A stretch of 64,000 nucleotides of DNA from Rhodothermia bacterium (GCA_030428385.1 JAUIDY010000002.1:1-64000); one strand, 5' to 3'; positions 8,826-18,671 are shown, numbered from the stretch's first letter. The notes: a model not told the origin generated them from the letters alone. Numbers and translations: made by a program.

Positions 8826-8861
8826 ACAACGCCCGGTGGGAGCCATCCCACCGGGCGTTGT
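8826..8861 (-). terminator. strong hairpin between convergent genes
   Basis: A 16-bp perfect stem (ACAACGCCCGGTGGGA) around a 4-base loop, just past the stop of the minus-strand lipoprotein. The T-run is poor on either strand, so it may act as a bidirectional terminator or an mRNA end protector. Confidence 0.6.
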
Positions 8862-8889
8862 TGATTTAAAGGAGGAGGAAGAGAAGAGG

Positions 8890-9888
8890 TTATGGTGTTG
8901 CTGCAGAGCAAGGGAAGGATGCGCCATTCAGGGTTGTGATGACGCGGCCCGAGAAGGCTCCGCCCTGGTCGGCTTCACTCGGCTGGAAGATGCCGTCGAA
9001 TACATTCACCGTGCCACACACATTTACCGTAACCACGTACGGAATAGGCGTGCTCACATTGCAGGCGCTCCACAGGTCCACCCGAATCACATAATTGCCC
9101 GTGGCTGGTGTCTGGTCGCTCCAGGTGATGTTTTCGTTGTTCACGTTGTCGATGGTGCAGCCCGGGTTGGAGTCGAGGTCCAGCATCCCGCCGTTTTCGC
9201 CGATGGGATTGGCATAATAAATGTCTTCATCGTTCGGGGTTGCCACATGCAGGTCCAGGTCTACTGGCTGGTTCCAGTTCAGGCTGACTTGCAGTTGTTC
9301 GCCCGTGGCGGCCTGTTCATTAACGCCCACATTAAAGGAGGCCGCCTGGGTCACTTCATCGCCCGTCTGGGTAGCCACCTGCAACGGCAGCGACGAATAG
9401 TCTTCGTTATTCGCGCTGGTAATGACGACCGTGTATACCGTGAACTGCGCGGTGCCGTCGGATTTTTCCATGGCTCGTTCCTGCGTCATTTGGACCTTTA
9501 ACGCCTGTGGCGAATCGGCGGTGTTTCCAAGGCGGAAGCTGGTGGCCCCGGAAGCATTACCCACGCTCAGCCGGTAGAAGCCGCCTTCATTCAGGATGCC
9601 AATCAGCACGTCATCCACCTCGTTTTCGCTGGAGACCTGCATCACCAGGGAGCCGCCACGCACGAGTTGGCTGCTGCCGCTGAGCGTGGGGGCGTTGCCT
9701 GAATTGGCCGTGGCCTCGGGGAAATTGCCCTCTTCCAGCGTGGCTTCCTGGTTTCCTGAGCGAATACTGGAGACGAACGAAGCGACCGCCGCCTCGTCCC
9801 CCTCGTCGTCACCTTCAATAAGGTCGCAGCCGACGCTGAAGCAGAGCAAAAACGCCAGCGTGCTAAAACCCAAGAACCGTTTATACAT
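8890..9888 (-). CDS. lipoprotein with C-terminal YfaP/DUF2135-like domain
   Basis: About 332 aa, opening with a lipoprotein signal ending FSVGC (Cys21) and an acidic patch (EGDDEGDEA). A beta-rich middle follows. The C-terminal domain has VSLNWNQPVDLDLHV, GGMLDLDSNPGC, NENITW, GNYVIRVDLWSAC, the pattern of the YfaP/DUF2135 family of secreted proteins of unknown function. I took the Met before YKRFLGFS; a Met two residues earlier is equally possible. It is transcribed away from the kinase gene and ends at a strong hairpin. Confidence 0.75.
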   Translation of the reverse strand: MYKRFLGFSTLAFLLCFSVGCDLIEGDDEGDEAAVASFVSSIRSGNQEATLEEGNFPEATANSGNAPTLSGSSQLVRGGSLVMQVSSENEVDDVLIGILNEGGFYRLSVGNASGATSFRLGNTADSPQALKVQMTQERAMEKSDGTAQFTVYTVVITSANNEDYSSLPLQVATQTGDEVTQAASFNVGVNEQAATGEQLQVSLNWNQPVDLDLHVATPNDEDIYYANPIGENGGMLDLDSNPGCTIDNVNNENITWSDQTPATGNYVIRVDLWSACNVSTPIPYVVTVNVCGTVNVFDGIFQPSEADQGGAFSGRVITTLNGASFPCSAATP

Positions 9889-10081
9889 GGTCATACCCCC
9901 AGTGTGTGCAAAGAAGAAAGGACGCTGTAGTATGCGAAGAAATACGGCGAAATATGCCATAATACATGCCGATCTGCTGACTTTGTTTGCTGCAACACCG
10001 ATAAACGGGAAATCCGTGGTTTGTGACAGACCGTTTTATGTCCGACATTAAGCGTTCCCTTGGTTTGACATGCGCCCACCC

Positions 10082-13021
10082 ATGGATACCAACTTCCTCG
10101 ACCATCTGGAACGCCTTTTTCGTGCAGCCCGGTTGTTGGCGGTAGAAGAGCGCAGTGCGTTTCTGGATGTGGTGTGTGCCCACGACCCCAAGCTACGCCG
10201 CGAACTGGAAGACCTGCTGGCCGCCGATGCGGAGGCCGAGGACGACTCGTTTCTGAGTCCGTCGGCCGACCTCGTCTACGAGGCAATGGAAGAGAACGCA
10301 GCGCTTTCGCTGGACCGGCAACAGATCGGCCCGTACAAGTTGCTCGACCTGCTCGGCTCCGGCGGCATGGGTGAGGTGTGGCTGGCCGAGCAAAAAGAAC
10401 CTGTCAAGCGGCAGGTGGCGCTCAAGATCATCAAGCTGGGCATGGACACCAAGGAGGTCATCGCCCGCTTCGAGAGTGAGCGGCAGGCCCTTGCCGTGAT
10501 GGAGCATCCGCACATTGCCAAGGTTTTCGGCGGTGGTACCACCGAGACGGGCCGCCCGTACTTCGCGATGGAGTTGGTGCGGGGCATTCCCATCAACGAG
10601 TACTGCGACCAGCATACCCTGTCCACCCACGACCGCATCGAACTGTTTTTGGACGTGTGCCGCGCCGTGCACCATGCCCACCAGAAAGGCATCATCCACC
10701 GCGACCTGAAGCCCTCGAATGTGCTGGTGACAATGAAGGACCGGCAGCATGTGGTGAAGGTCATCGACTTCGGTATCGCCAAAGCGGTGGGGCAGCAACT
10801 CACCGACCTGACGCTGGCAACGCGGATCGGGCAGGTGATCGGCACGCCCGCGTATATGAGCCCCGAGCAAGCTGCGATGGGTGGGCTGGATGTGGATACC
10901 CGCACCGATGTGTATTCGTTGGGCGTGATGCTCTACGAACTCCTCGTGGGCACCAAGCCGGTAGATTTCAGCACATCGTCCGACCAGTCGATTCACGCCC
11001 GTATCCGCGATACGAATGTGCCCAAGCCAAGCACGAGACTGACCGGCTTGGATCAGAAAAACACCATTGCCGCCCAGCGCCAAACTACGCCCGACCAACT
11101 GCGGCGCGACTTGCAGGGTGACCTCGACTGGATTGTGCTGAAGGCGATGGAAAAGGACCGGCTGCGGCGCTATGAGACGGTCCATAGCGTAGTGCTGGAA
11201 CTGCAACGCTACCTAAACAACGAGCCGGTGCTGGTGCGCCCGCCCAGTATGGGCTACCGCCTGCAAAAGTTTGTGCGTCGCCACCGAACCAGCGTTATCG
11301 CCGCGTCGCTGGTGCTGCTGGCGTTGTTGGCCGGGACCGTGGCTGCCACGGTAGGGCTTTTGCGGGCGCAGGAAGCAGAACAGGTAGCGCAGGAAGAAGC
11401 CATCACCGCCCAGCGCGTCTCCGATTTTCTCATCGGGCTCTTCGAGGTGGCCGATCCCAGCCAGAACGACGGCGTCAACCTGACGGCCCGCGAACTGCTC
11501 AACCAGGGCGCCACCCGGATTCGGACGGAACTGGCCGACGAACCGATCATCCGGGCACAAATGCTGCACACCATCGGGCGTGCGTACTCGGAACTGGGGC
11601 TGGAAGCAGAAGCCGACAGTATGCTCAGCGAAGCCATTGCCCTGCGCGAGCAGGAACTAGGGCCCGACCACCTGGACGTAGCGGCCAGCCTTCGGGTGTT
11701 GGCCCAGGTTCGCATTGGGCAATATGGCGGGATTAGCAATGAACGGCGCGAAGGCATCATAAGCCTGCTGGAACGGGCACGGGCCATCCATGAAGAACAA
11801 CTGGGCCCTGATCATCCCGAGGTTGCGCAAGATTGGTTCGACATCGGCTATGCGTCCCTGGTCCTCCGCTCAAGCGCCGATACGTCGCCGTCCCGCGTGC
11901 CCGATGCGCTTGCGGCTTATGAAAAGGCACTGGCCTTGTGGGAAAACGCATACGGCCCTAACGACGCCCGGCTTGCGCCTGTGTTGTACCGGCTAGGGCG
12001 CATGTACCGCCGCGACAGCGTGGAACTGGCAGCGCAGATGTACGAACGGGGCGCGGAAGTCCTGGCCGCCGAACACGGCCCAGAGTCGGGCTTGTTGCTC
12101 GAACCGCTCTATGGGCTTTATTTCATTTCGCCGAGTTTGTACAAAGAAACACCGGAAGAAGGCGAAGCCATCTTTCAACGTATTTGGAGCATCTCGGACG
12201 AGGCGTTGCTCAAAGAGGACGTGAACCTCGGGCTGTTTATCAACATCGGGAATCACCGCCGGTTTGACGGTTATTATGAAGACTCCGAAGCCGCCTACCG
12301 ACGGGCATATCGTCTGGGAGAGCAGAAGCTAGGCCCCGACACGCCGCTGCTGCCCATCGCGATGCGGAGCCTCGCCGACCTGTACATCTTGCAAAATCGA
12401 TGGGAAGACGCCCGGGCGGCGGCCGAAGAGGCGCTGCTGCTGTGGGAACGGCTGGATGAACAGACCGATGTAGCGACGGCCAAGTACATCATCGCGCTGT
12501 ATCACGCCCAGAAAGAAGAGTACGGCGAGGCGGAAGACTGGCTTCGCCAAGCCCTGGACATCTACGAAGAATATTCGCAGTGGTATGATGTGCCGACGGC
12601 CAGTTGGGACCTTGCCATTTTGCTTCATGCGCAGGGCCGCCATGCCGAGGCGCGCCGCATTGAACAGGCACAGATCGCCCGGTACCGCGAACGCACACAG
12701 GCCGACCGCACCCGCGATGCCGATTGGCGGTTCTATGGGCTGGCGCTGGTAGGTTGTTATTCCCAGTGGAAGTTTGGCATTGAGCCGGTGCGGTGCGAGG
12801 CGCCCGTTCACGATGCGGAAGCCGCCTTGGAAGCGGCGCAAAAGGGGGTAGAACTCGCTCCTAACCGTCCACGCACCGTCGCAGCCCTTGCCATCGTGCA
12901 ATATTTTAACAACGATCGCGAAGCTGCCATCGCCACCATGAACCGGGCGCTGGACCTGTTTGAAGCCAACGATCCCGTGAAGGAAACCTATGAAGACTGG
13001 CTGGATCGTTTTCGGGAATAA
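10082..13021 (+). CDS. membrane-anchored Ser/Thr protein kinase with TPR repeats
   Basis: About 979 aa. An N-terminal region (LAVEERSAFLDVVCAHDPKL, typical before kinases of this type) leads into a eukaryote-like kinase domain. Its motifs are complete: GSGGMGEV glycine loop, VALKIIK lysine, IIHRDLKPSN catalytic loop, IDFGIAK and GTPAYMSPEQA. One membrane segment (VIAASLVLLALLAGTVAATV, about 405-425) places the kinase in the cytoplasm. More than 500 residues of TPR-like helical pairs follow, presumably on the far side. The partner and signal are unknown. An upstream in-frame Met four codons earlier is an alternative start. A terminator follows. Confidence 0.9.
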   Translation: MDTNFLDHLERLFRAARLLAVEERSAFLDVVCAHDPKLRRELEDLLAADAEAEDDSFLSPSADLVYEAMEENAALSLDRQQIGPYKLLDLLGSGGMGEVWLAEQKEPVKRQVALKIIKLGMDTKEVIARFESERQALAVMEHPHIAKVFGGGTTETGRPYFAMELVRGIPINEYCDQHTLSTHDRIELFLDVCRAVHHAHQKGIIHRDLKPSNVLVTMKDRQHVVKVIDFGIAKAVGQQLTDLTLATRIGQVIGTPAYMSPEQAAMGGLDVDTRTDVYSLGVMLYELLVGTKPVDFSTSSDQSIHARIRDTNVPKPSTRLTGLDQKNTIAAQRQTTPDQLRRDLQGDLDWIVLKAMEKDRLRRYETVHSVVLELQRYLNNEPVLVRPPSMGYRLQKFVRRHRTSVIAASLVLLALLAGTVAATVGLLRAQEAEQVAQEEAITAQRVSDFLIGLFEVADPSQNDGVNLTARELLNQGATRIRTELADEPIIRAQMLHTIGRAYSELGLEAEADSMLSEAIALREQELGPDHLDVAASLRVLAQVRIGQYGGISNERREGIISLLERARAIHEEQLGPDHPEVAQDWFDIGYASLVLRSSADTSPSRVPDALAAYEKALALWENAYGPNDARLAPVLYRLGRMYRRDSVELAAQMYERGAEVLAAEHGPESGLLLEPLYGLYFISPSLYKETPEEGEAIFQRIWSISDEALLKEDVNLGLFINIGNHRRFDGYYEDSEAAYRRAYRLGEQKLGPDTPLLPIAMRSLADLYILQNRWEDARAAAEEALLLWERLDEQTDVATAKYIIALYHAQKEEYGEAEDWLRQALDIYEEYSQWYDVPTASWDLAILLHAQGRHAEARRIEQAQIARYRERTQADRTRDADWRFYGLALVGCYSQWKFGIEPVRCEAPVHDAEAALEAAQKGVELAPNRPRTVAALAIVQYFNNDREAAIATMNRALDLFEANDPVKETYEDWLDRFRE

Positions 13022-13050
13022 CGGGGGGCGCAAAAGGATCTATCCGACCG

Positions 13051-13080
13051 GGCCTCCGTACGAACGCGGGCCTTTTCTCT
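13051..13080 (+). terminator. rho-independent terminator after the kinase gene
   Basis: GGCCTCCGT / ACGCGGGCC with an ACGA loop (one mismatch, one G-T pair), followed by TTTTCTCT. It sits 15 bases before the ABC ATPase start, so the two genes are probably separate units. Confidence 0.7.
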
Positions 13081-13095
13081 CGAAACCACCGGGTT

Positions 13096-13740
13096 ATGAT
13101 TGAGCTTCGCGACGTACGCCACGCCTATGCCGGACAAACGGTGCTGGACGTTCCCCATTATGCCGCCGGGCAGGGCGAGCACCACCTGATATTGGGACTT
13201 TCCGGGAGTGGCAAGACGACCCTGTTGCATATCCTCGCGGGATTGCTCAAGCCCACGCAGGGCACGGTGATGGTAGCGGGGCAAGACCTCATGAAGCTCG
13301 CCGGGCATGCCCTCGACCGTTTCCGGGGACAACACATCGGCATTGTGTTTCAGGAATTGCACCTGCTGCCGACGTTGACAGTGGTTGACAACCTGCTCAT
13401 CGCGCAGTATCTGGCCGGAGAGAGCCAGAACCGCGCACATGCGATGGAAGTGTTGGAGAGCCTCGACCTGGCCGACAAAGCCAACGCGTATCCCGCCGAA
13501 CTCAGCGTGGGGCAGCGGCAGCGTGTCGCCATCGCCCGCGCCGTGATGAACCGTCCGCAGGTGCTCCTTGCCGACGAGCCCACCTCGGCGCTTGACGATG
13601 TACGTAGCCAGCAGGTGCTCGACTTGCTCGCGGCGCAGGCCGAGCAGGTAGGAGCCACGCTTGTGATTGCCACCCACGATCAGCGCATCAAGGACCACAT
13701 CCCGAACCAGTTGGTACTCGGCGATCTGGCGACCGCGTAG
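13096..13740 (+). CDS. orphan ABC transporter ATP-binding protein, LolD/MacB-type
   Basis: A 214-aa ATPase with Walker A (GLSGSGKTTLL), Q-loop (VFQELHLLPTLTVVDN), signature (ELSVGQRQRVAIARA), Walker B (VLLADEPTSALD) and H-loop (VIATHD). Sequence style and length match LolD/MacB/FtsE-like ATPases that power lipoprotein release or peptide efflux. No permease lies beside it: the next gene is on the opposite strand. Its partner must be elsewhere, so its function stays open. Confidence 0.9.
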   Translation: MIELRDVRHAYAGQTVLDVPHYAAGQGEHHLILGLSGSGKTTLLHILAGLLKPTQGTVMVAGQDLMKLAGHALDRFRGQHIGIVFQELHLLPTLTVVDNLLIAQYLAGESQNRAHAMEVLESLDLADKANAYPAELSVGQRQRVAIARAVMNRPQVLLADEPTSALDDVRSQQVLDLLAAQAEQVGATLVIATHDQRIKDHIPNQLVLGDLATA

Positions 13741-13746
13741 CCCACA

Positions 13747-14646
13747 TTAGGCCGCCACAGGCGGCTCTGGGTGGAGCTGCTGGCATTCCGCTTCGCGTCC
13801 GCGCACCACGCGCTGGCCGCGGAAGGCTCCGCGTGTTTCGGTGACGACGGTATATTGCTGCTGGTAGCCACCACGCTCTACGTAGATCACTACCCAGTCG
13901 TCTGTTTTGCCCAGTTCGTGTGCCCGGGGCGTGTTTGAAAACAGCGCCGTGATGCGCCATCCGTTGCGGTTGGTGTTGAGGATCGGCAGCCACGCGGTGC
14001 CCGACGGGTTTAGCCGACGTGGGGCGATGCGGAGCAACTCTTTTCGAGCCGCCCGCTGCCGGTACTCCTCGTCGATGGCTAGCAAGAGCCGCACGGAGGG
14101 TTGTTGGGGCGGAGGAGGGACCGGGGCACGCCGCTGCCGGGCGCGGCGGCGCGAGCGCTGGCTGAGCAGGACGTTAAGCTGCGCCTGGACGGCCTCCAGC
14201 CGTTGTGCGCCCAGCCCCTCCACCGTGGCCAGGCGCCCGTCGTAGGCCGCCACCTCCAACTCTTCCAGCGTCTCCACGCCCAGTTGTTCATGGATGCGCC
14301 GCGCCAGCTCCTTGCCGATGCCAAACACCCGCGTAAACACGTGCTCCGGCACAAACTCGTTGCGCAGCGTTTCGAGCAACACCAGATGCCCCGTTTCCAG
14401 AAATCCGGCAATGCGCGATGCGAGGCTGTCGCCGATGCCGGAGAGCGTCTTCAAGACATCGATGCCGCCGTTTTCAGGGGCTTCGTCCACCATGGCAGCG
14501 AGCGGTTGAGGGGCGTAGCGGACGGTGTGCGCCGCCGTGTGATAGGCCTGCACACGGTGCGGGTTGGCACCCTGTTCGGCAAGACGGTTTGCCAACTCTT
14601 CGAGGGCAGCCGCAATGTGCTGGTTGGTAGGCTTCGTCGAGATCAT
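13747..14646 (-). CDS. helix-hairpin-helix protein resembling the N-terminus of DNA polymerase X
   Basis: A 299-aa protein whose first about 140 residues match the helical lyase-type domain and HhH motifs of PolX: IAAALEELANRLAEQGANPHR, LKTLSGIGDSLASRI, RVFGIGKELARRI and VEGLGAQRLEAV. A basic, proline-rich hinge follows (about 165-185), then a C-terminal part (DEEYRQRAARKEL..., WLPILNTNRNGWRITALFSNT) I cannot assign to a named domain. The palm nucleotidyltransferase and PHP exonuclease domains of real PolX are absent. It probably binds DNA; a catalytic role is not supported. The stop is 6 bases from the convergent ABC gene. Confidence 0.75.
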   Translation of the reverse strand: MISTKPTNQHIAAALEELANRLAEQGANPHRVQAYHTAAHTVRYAPQPLAAMVDEAPENGGIDVLKTLSGIGDSLASRIAGFLETGHLVLLETLRNEFVPEHVFTRVFGIGKELARRIHEQLGVETLEELEVAAYDGRLATVEGLGAQRLEAVQAQLNVLLSQRSRRRARQRRAPVPPPPQQPSVRLLLAIDEEYRQRAARKELLRIAPRRLNPSGTAWLPILNTNRNGWRITALFSNTPRAHELGKTDDWVVIYVERGGYQQQYTVVTETRGAFRGQRVVRGREAECQQLHPEPPVAA

Positions 14647-14809
14647 TTTCGTGCGATAGGTCGTGGATTTAACCTTTTGTGATGACTGAATTTAAGCACG
14701 AAAGATGTCAGCCCTATGTCACACGAAAGATGGCTATTTTGAGGGATTGGAAACCAGGGATTTTCCCCCGAAAAGGAAGGATAAAACGGGTGGTTCTACG
14801 TCCAAAAAA

Positions 14810-15622
14810 CTAACGTAGTTTGGTCATCAGCCGCTCCGTCAGCCGCATCAGGTGAAGACCATCAAGGATGGAGGTAGGAGCAGGCTTTTGTTGCGCCACG
14901 GCTTGTACGAAAGCCTGCGCTTCGGCGGTGAGCAGAGACGGAGTGTGGGGAGACGGCAGCGCCAGGATGTGTTCTTCTTCTCGGCCTGCTAGATAAAGGG
15001 TGCCTTCGTAGGGAGCAGTCCGGCGGATGTGGACCTGCGCATAGACGCCGTTGTGAAAGCGGAGTCCGAACGCAACGGTCTGGGGCCATGCTGCGTTCTG
15101 GCGTACGGCCTGTGCATCTATCCGCTGGATGTTGGCGCTGCGGGCAAGGAGGGTGCACAGGTCGAGTGCATCGGCGAGCCAGGAAGGCCATGCCGGCGGC
15201 GTGGCCGGATAGCCTAATTGTAAGGAAAGGAGTGATGCGCGGTAGGTTGTCCTCCAGGTTTTCAACGGCGGAAGGCTGCGCCACGGGCGGCTCACCCCAA
15301 TTTCTACCCGCGCTTCTTCTGCCAGACGGGCCAGTGCCTCACACTCGCGCACGGCGGTAGCGGGCGGCCATTCCAGAAAGACATGCACGCCCTGTTTGGT
15401 CGCGGCCTGGGCAGCGACAAAGTGCAAGGCTGTGGGTACCGCAATAAAGACCACATCCAGCGGGCGCAGGAACACATCCAGCGGTGAGGAAATGCCGGAG
15501 GAGGCTGCGACCTCACAGGCATCACTCGCCAGGGTACCGGCAAAGGCAACGTCTGGAAGCGTGTTCAGGCTTTGTCGTCGTGCTTCGGCGCGTTCGCCAT
15601 CGCCGATGATACCAATGCGCAT
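14810..15622 (-). CDS. Gfo/Idh/MocA-family oxidoreductase
   Basis: A predicted 270-aa NAD(P)-dependent dehydrogenase-like protein. It opens with a Rossmann motif (MRIGIIGDGERAEARR) and has DVVFIAVPTALH, then EWPPA in place of the more usual EKP signature after the dinucleotide domain. At 270 aa it is short for the family (330-400 aa), so the C-terminal sheet domain looks reduced. I chose the Met directly before the Rossmann strand; the longer frame lacks similarity. The substrate is unknown, and replacement of Lys in EKP raises doubt about catalysis. Confidence 0.75.
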   Translation of the reverse strand: MRIGIIGDGERAEARRQSLNTLPDVAFAGTLASDACEVAASSGISSPLDVFLRPLDVVFIAVPTALHFVAAQAATKQGVHVFLEWPPATAVRECEALARLAEEARVEIGVSRPWRSLPPLKTWRTTYRASLLSLQLGYPATPPAWPSWLADALDLCTLLARSANIQRIDAQAVRQNAAWPQTVAFGLRFHNGVYAQVHIRRTAPYEGTLYLAGREEEHILALPSPHTPSLLTAEAQAFVQAVAQQKPAPTSILDGLHLMRLTERLMTKLR

Positions 15623-15790
15623 ACAAGAATATCCGATCAGGTGTGGCGCAAAAAACGAACGCGCACCCGTGCGACGCAAGCGTAACCATCTTTCAACACG
15701 GGGTGCCGCAGAAGAAAATATAGAATCCCCGCTCGCATGCCGTCGTTAACCGGCTTATCTGTGTGCTGAACACCATCTTTTTTCTAAACC

Positions 15791-16645
15791 ATGACTATCG
15801 ACGCTGCTGACATCCAACGCCTCGCCGACCTGTTGCACGGGCAGCGGCTCGTGGTGCTCACCGGCGCAGGATGCAGCACCGAGTCGGGCATCCCCGATTA
15901 TCGCGGCCCCGAGACGCGGCGCAAGGCCCGTAATCCACTCCAGTACCGTGCCTTTGTAGATGATGAGGCCGGACGGGTGAAGTACTGGTCCCGCAGCGCA
16001 GTGGGATGGCCCCGGTTTCGGCAATCGCAGCCGAACGCCGCCCATCAGGCGCTGGCGGTGTTGGAAACGACGGGGCTGGTGCGGGGCGTCATCACGCAGA
16101 ACGTAGACCGGCTGCATCAGGCTGCCGGGAGCCGCCGGGTGGTGGAGTTGCATGGCGCGCTCGAAGATGTGTGCTGCCTCGCGTGTGGTGCGATGGAACA
16201 CCGCGACAACGTACAGGGCCGCATCCTTGCGCTTAACCCCGGCTGGGATGCCCAGGCGGTGGACTTCGCCCCCGATGGCGATGCCGAACTGGCGGCGACT
16301 ACCGCGCAGGCGTTTCAGGTGCCGGATTGCGTAGCCTGTGGCGGCATGCTCAAGCCCAACGTCATTTTCTTCGGCGAAAGCGTGCCGTCCGAGACCGTGG
16401 ATGCGGCCTGGCGGTTGTTCGATGAGTGTGATGCCCTGCTGGTGGTCGGTTCGTCGCTGGCGGTGTATTCGGGCTATCGGTTTGTGCGCGAGGCCGCCCG
16501 CCGCCGCAAGCCTATTGCCATCATTAACCTCGGCGAGACGCGCGGCGATGGCGAGGCGTGGGTGCGCGTGGAGGGACGATGCGGAACGGTACTCCCGGCG
16601 CTGGTGGATGCGCTGGGTGCGTCGCCGTCGTCTTTTGCGGCGTGA
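15791..16645 (+). CDS. SIR2-family NAD-dependent protein deacylase (sirtuin)
   Basis: A 284-aa sirtuin that removes acyl groups from lysine using NAD. Visible motifs are [19 protein letters not shown] (NAD binding), [13 protein letters not shown], the catalytic His in [10 protein letters not shown], two zinc Cys pairs (CLAC and CVAC), KPNVIFFGE and [13 protein letters not shown]. Two things are slightly different from common CobB: Cys instead of Ala in GAG(A/C)S, and an extra insertion before the second Cys pair. It is divergent from the oxidoreductase gene and no operon partner is visible. Confidence 0.93.
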   Translation: MTIDAADIQRLADLLHGQRLVVLTGAGCSTESGIPDYRGPETRRKARNPLQYRAFVDDEAGRVKYWSRSAVGWPRFRQSQPNAAHQALAVLETTGLVRGVITQNVDRLHQAAGSRRVVELHGALEDVCCLACGAMEHRDNVQGRILALNPGWDAQAVDFAPDGDAELAATTAQAFQVPDCVACGGMLKPNVIFFGESVPSETVDAAWRLFDECDALLVVGSSLAVYSGYRFVREAARRRKPIAIINLGETRGDGEAWVRVEGRCGTVLPALVDALGASPSSFAA

Positions 16646-16649
16646 TTTG

Positions 16650-16762
16650 GGCATGGGAGGGAAAGAGTGTGGGGGTATGGGAGGGGGCGAGTATGGGTGT
16701 ATAAGGAAAGCGTGTCAGAAACATTCCCACTCCCACACCCCGAAACACCCACACTCCCAAAC
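16650..16762. repeat. purine-rich/pyrimidine-rich arm repeat, copy 1
   Basis: The left part is G-rich (AGTGTGGGGGTATGGGAGGG). The right part is its pyrimidine-rich counterpart (CCCACACCCCGAAACACCC and ACACTCCCAAAC). The same arrangement recurs at 24423-24680 and 47564-47640, always between genes. Confidence 0.65.
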
Positions 16763-17779
16763 CTACTTCGCCTTCCCGTTCTTCTTCGCGTGGCCGTTTT
16801 TAGAAACCTTGGCCGTCAGTTCTTCGGTCGCCGATCCCCTATAGCGCGTCTCCATCCGGTCGATCAACTCGGTGATCTGGTCGGACGACAGCAACTCGAG
16901 GTCGGTGAGGCCGCAGTAGTGCCGGGCCGCGATGATGAGGTCGGCACGGGCCAGGCCGAAGGCGTCGGCGCGCGCCAGCAGGTCGTCAAGCGTGGGACCC
17001 ACCGGCAACTGTTCTTCCGGCGTCGGCGCTTCGATGACTTCTGGCTCGCTGGTGGTCGGTTTGGGGCCGTCGCCGAGGCGGTCCAGCAGGTCTTTAAACG
17101 CGGGGTTGGAAAACTCCATCCCTACCGGAAAGGCGGGGCTGTTCGACTTCACGACGCGGGCGATGCGCACCTGCTCGAAGCCGACGACGCGGACGGATAG
17201 TTCCAGCATCACATCGACAAAATATTCGAGGCCGCTCGCCGTCATCGGCAGGACCTGCCCCATCTCGTTTTCCTCGCGCTCCTCGCGGCCCTTCGCGGCA
17301 ATCTGGTCGGTAATGACGACGCAGGCTCCGCTGTCCACACACAGGCGGCGCAGCACTTCCTGGTACATCATCTGGTCGGCGGCAAGTTCGTCGGCGGTGG
17401 GCGTGGCAAGCGGGTTACCGGTGCGGGTGCGGACGGCGTGCAGCGTCTCGCGGTGCTTGCGCCCGAAGTACATCGCCCACGAGTCGAGCGCGTAGCAGCC
17501 GTAGCCTTGCGCACGCCCGTCGCCATCTAGGGCCCAGTCGATGAACTCGGGTAGTTCGTCCGGGTGTTGCACCTCAATGGCGTCGAATGTGGTGCCGTCA
17601 CTGCCGGGCAGCAGGCGGGCCTTGCGTTCGGTATCAAAAAAACACAGGCGGCCCAGACCGGCATCGGCGAGGCTGGCAGCGAAGACGCTTTTGCCCGCGC
17701 CTGCGGCTCCGCGCACGGCGACCACCAGGCGGCGCTGCTTCGGGCGGCGGCTCAGGGGATTGATTCGTTGTTGCGGCAT
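16763..17779 (-). CDS. RecA-fold AAA ATPase, phage Sak4-like
   Basis: A 338-aa protein with Walker [15 protein letters not shown] near the N-terminus, FFDTERKA, a Walker-B-like CYALDSW, and [16 protein letters not shown], ending in a charged helical tail with [12 protein letters not shown]. The core resembles the single-domain RecA-fold ATPases encoded by phages (Sak4-type, AAA_24), which help single-strand annealing recombination. No capsid, integrase or replication gene is near, so it may be a captured or domesticated phage gene. Family placement is by motif impression and needs a profile search. Confidence 0.6.
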   Translation of the reverse strand: MPQQRINPLSRRPKQRRLVVAVRGAAGAGKSVFAASLADAGLGRLCFFDTERKARLLPGSDGTTFDAIEVQHPDELPEFIDWALDGDGRAQGYGCYALDSWAMYFGRKHRETLHAVRTRTGNPLATPTADELAADQMMYQEVLRRLCVDSGACVVITDQIAAKGREEREENEMGQVLPMTASGLEYFVDVMLELSVRVVGFEQVRIARVVKSNSPAFPVGMEFSNPAFKDLLDRLGDGPKPTTSEPEVIEAPTPEEQLPVGPTLDDLLARADAFGLARADLIIAARHYCGLTDLELLSSDQITELIDRMETRYRGSATEELTAKVSKNGHAKKNGKAK

Positions 17780-17909
17780 GATGACCTCCGTTTATGATCT
17801 TGTCATGTTCAAGCAGCCTGCACTCGGTGTTTTTCAGGCTGTGCTCGAAAGAAACGGAGGCGCGGTGACAACCGTGTGTCACCTGGTGAAAATGCTGTTT
17901 TTGACGTGC

Positions 17910-18071
17910 TTACGCGAGGAAAAAGACAGCGACGCCTAGTAGCAGAGCCATGGCGACAAACGCGGCCAGCATAATCAAGGCCTGGGCCACGAGGACACCG
18001 AGGGTGGTTTCGTCGGTGGTCAGGAAGCTATCGGTGGTGGCAAATTTGAGGCTGGAAGGCGGATGGACCAT
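17910..18071 (-). CDS. possible 53-residue membrane peptide
   Basis: A short frame preceded by AGGTGAT a few bases before ATG. It encodes a polar N-terminus (MVHPPSSLKFATTDSFLTTD) and one hydrophobic helix (LGVLVAQALIMLAAFVAMAL, continuing LLGVAVFFLA to the stop). It is codirectional with the ATPase gene downstream (130-base gap) and divergent from mscL. I do not recognise it. The clean signal-like site and single membrane helix make it plausible; it could still be chance. Confidence 0.5.
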   Translation of the reverse strand: MVHPPSSLKFATTDSFLTTDETTLGVLVAQALIMLAAFVAMALLLGVAVFFLA

Positions 18072-18224
18072 AGGATCACCTCATCAGGGCTAGGGGCGCA
18101 TTTAGGGGTTCGTAAGTAGAGGGGATGGCTACTATTCTTACTATTTTTTGCGTATATACGACGCATCTTGGATCATTTCGCTCGGTTGTTTCCTCCCACT
18201 CCCAACTAATCTGCGGGGGCTTTT

Positions 18225-18671
18225 ATGCTCAAAGAGTTCAAGGAATTTGCCGTCAAAGGCAACATGCTCGACATGGCGGTTGGTATCATCATCGGCGCGG
18301 CGTTTGGCACCGTCGTCAAATCCTTGGTGGATGACATCATGATGCCACTCATCTCTTCTATCACAGGTGCCCCGGATTTCAGCAATCTGTTTGTGGTGCT
18401 TAAGACACCGGCAGAAGCCGCCGGAGTTAATATGGAGTCCATTGCCGCCGTGCGCGAGGCAGGCGGGGTGGCGCTGGGATATGGCCTTTTTATCAACGCC
18501 TTGATCGCGTTTCTGATTGTGGCCATCGCCCTGTTTTTTGTGGTGAAGGGCATGAACAAGCTGAAGCGCGAGGAAGAAGCCGCACCTCCGCCCGCGCCGC
18601 CGGAACCGTCCGCCGAAGAAAAACTGCTCACCGAAATCCGCGACCTGTTGCAAAAGCAAACCGCAGGCTGA
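18225..18671 (+). CDS. mscL: large-conductance mechanosensitive channel
   Basis: A 148-aa channel protein forming a pentamer that opens under membrane tension and releases solutes during osmotic downshock. It has the MscL N-terminus and first helix ([33 protein letters not shown]), a periplasmic loop, a second helix ([20 protein letters not shown]) and a C-terminal helix bundle ([15 protein letters not shown]) after a proline-rich linker. The loop [22 protein letters not shown] is also typical. It has full family length and stands alone. Confidence 0.97.
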   Translation: MLKEFKEFAVKGNMLDMAVGIIIGAAFGTVVKSLVDDIMMPLISSITGAPDFSNLFVVLKTPAEAAGVNMESIAAVREAGGVALGYGLFINALIAFLIVAIALFFVVKGMNKLKREEEAAPPPAPPEPSAEEKLLTEIRDLLQKQTAG

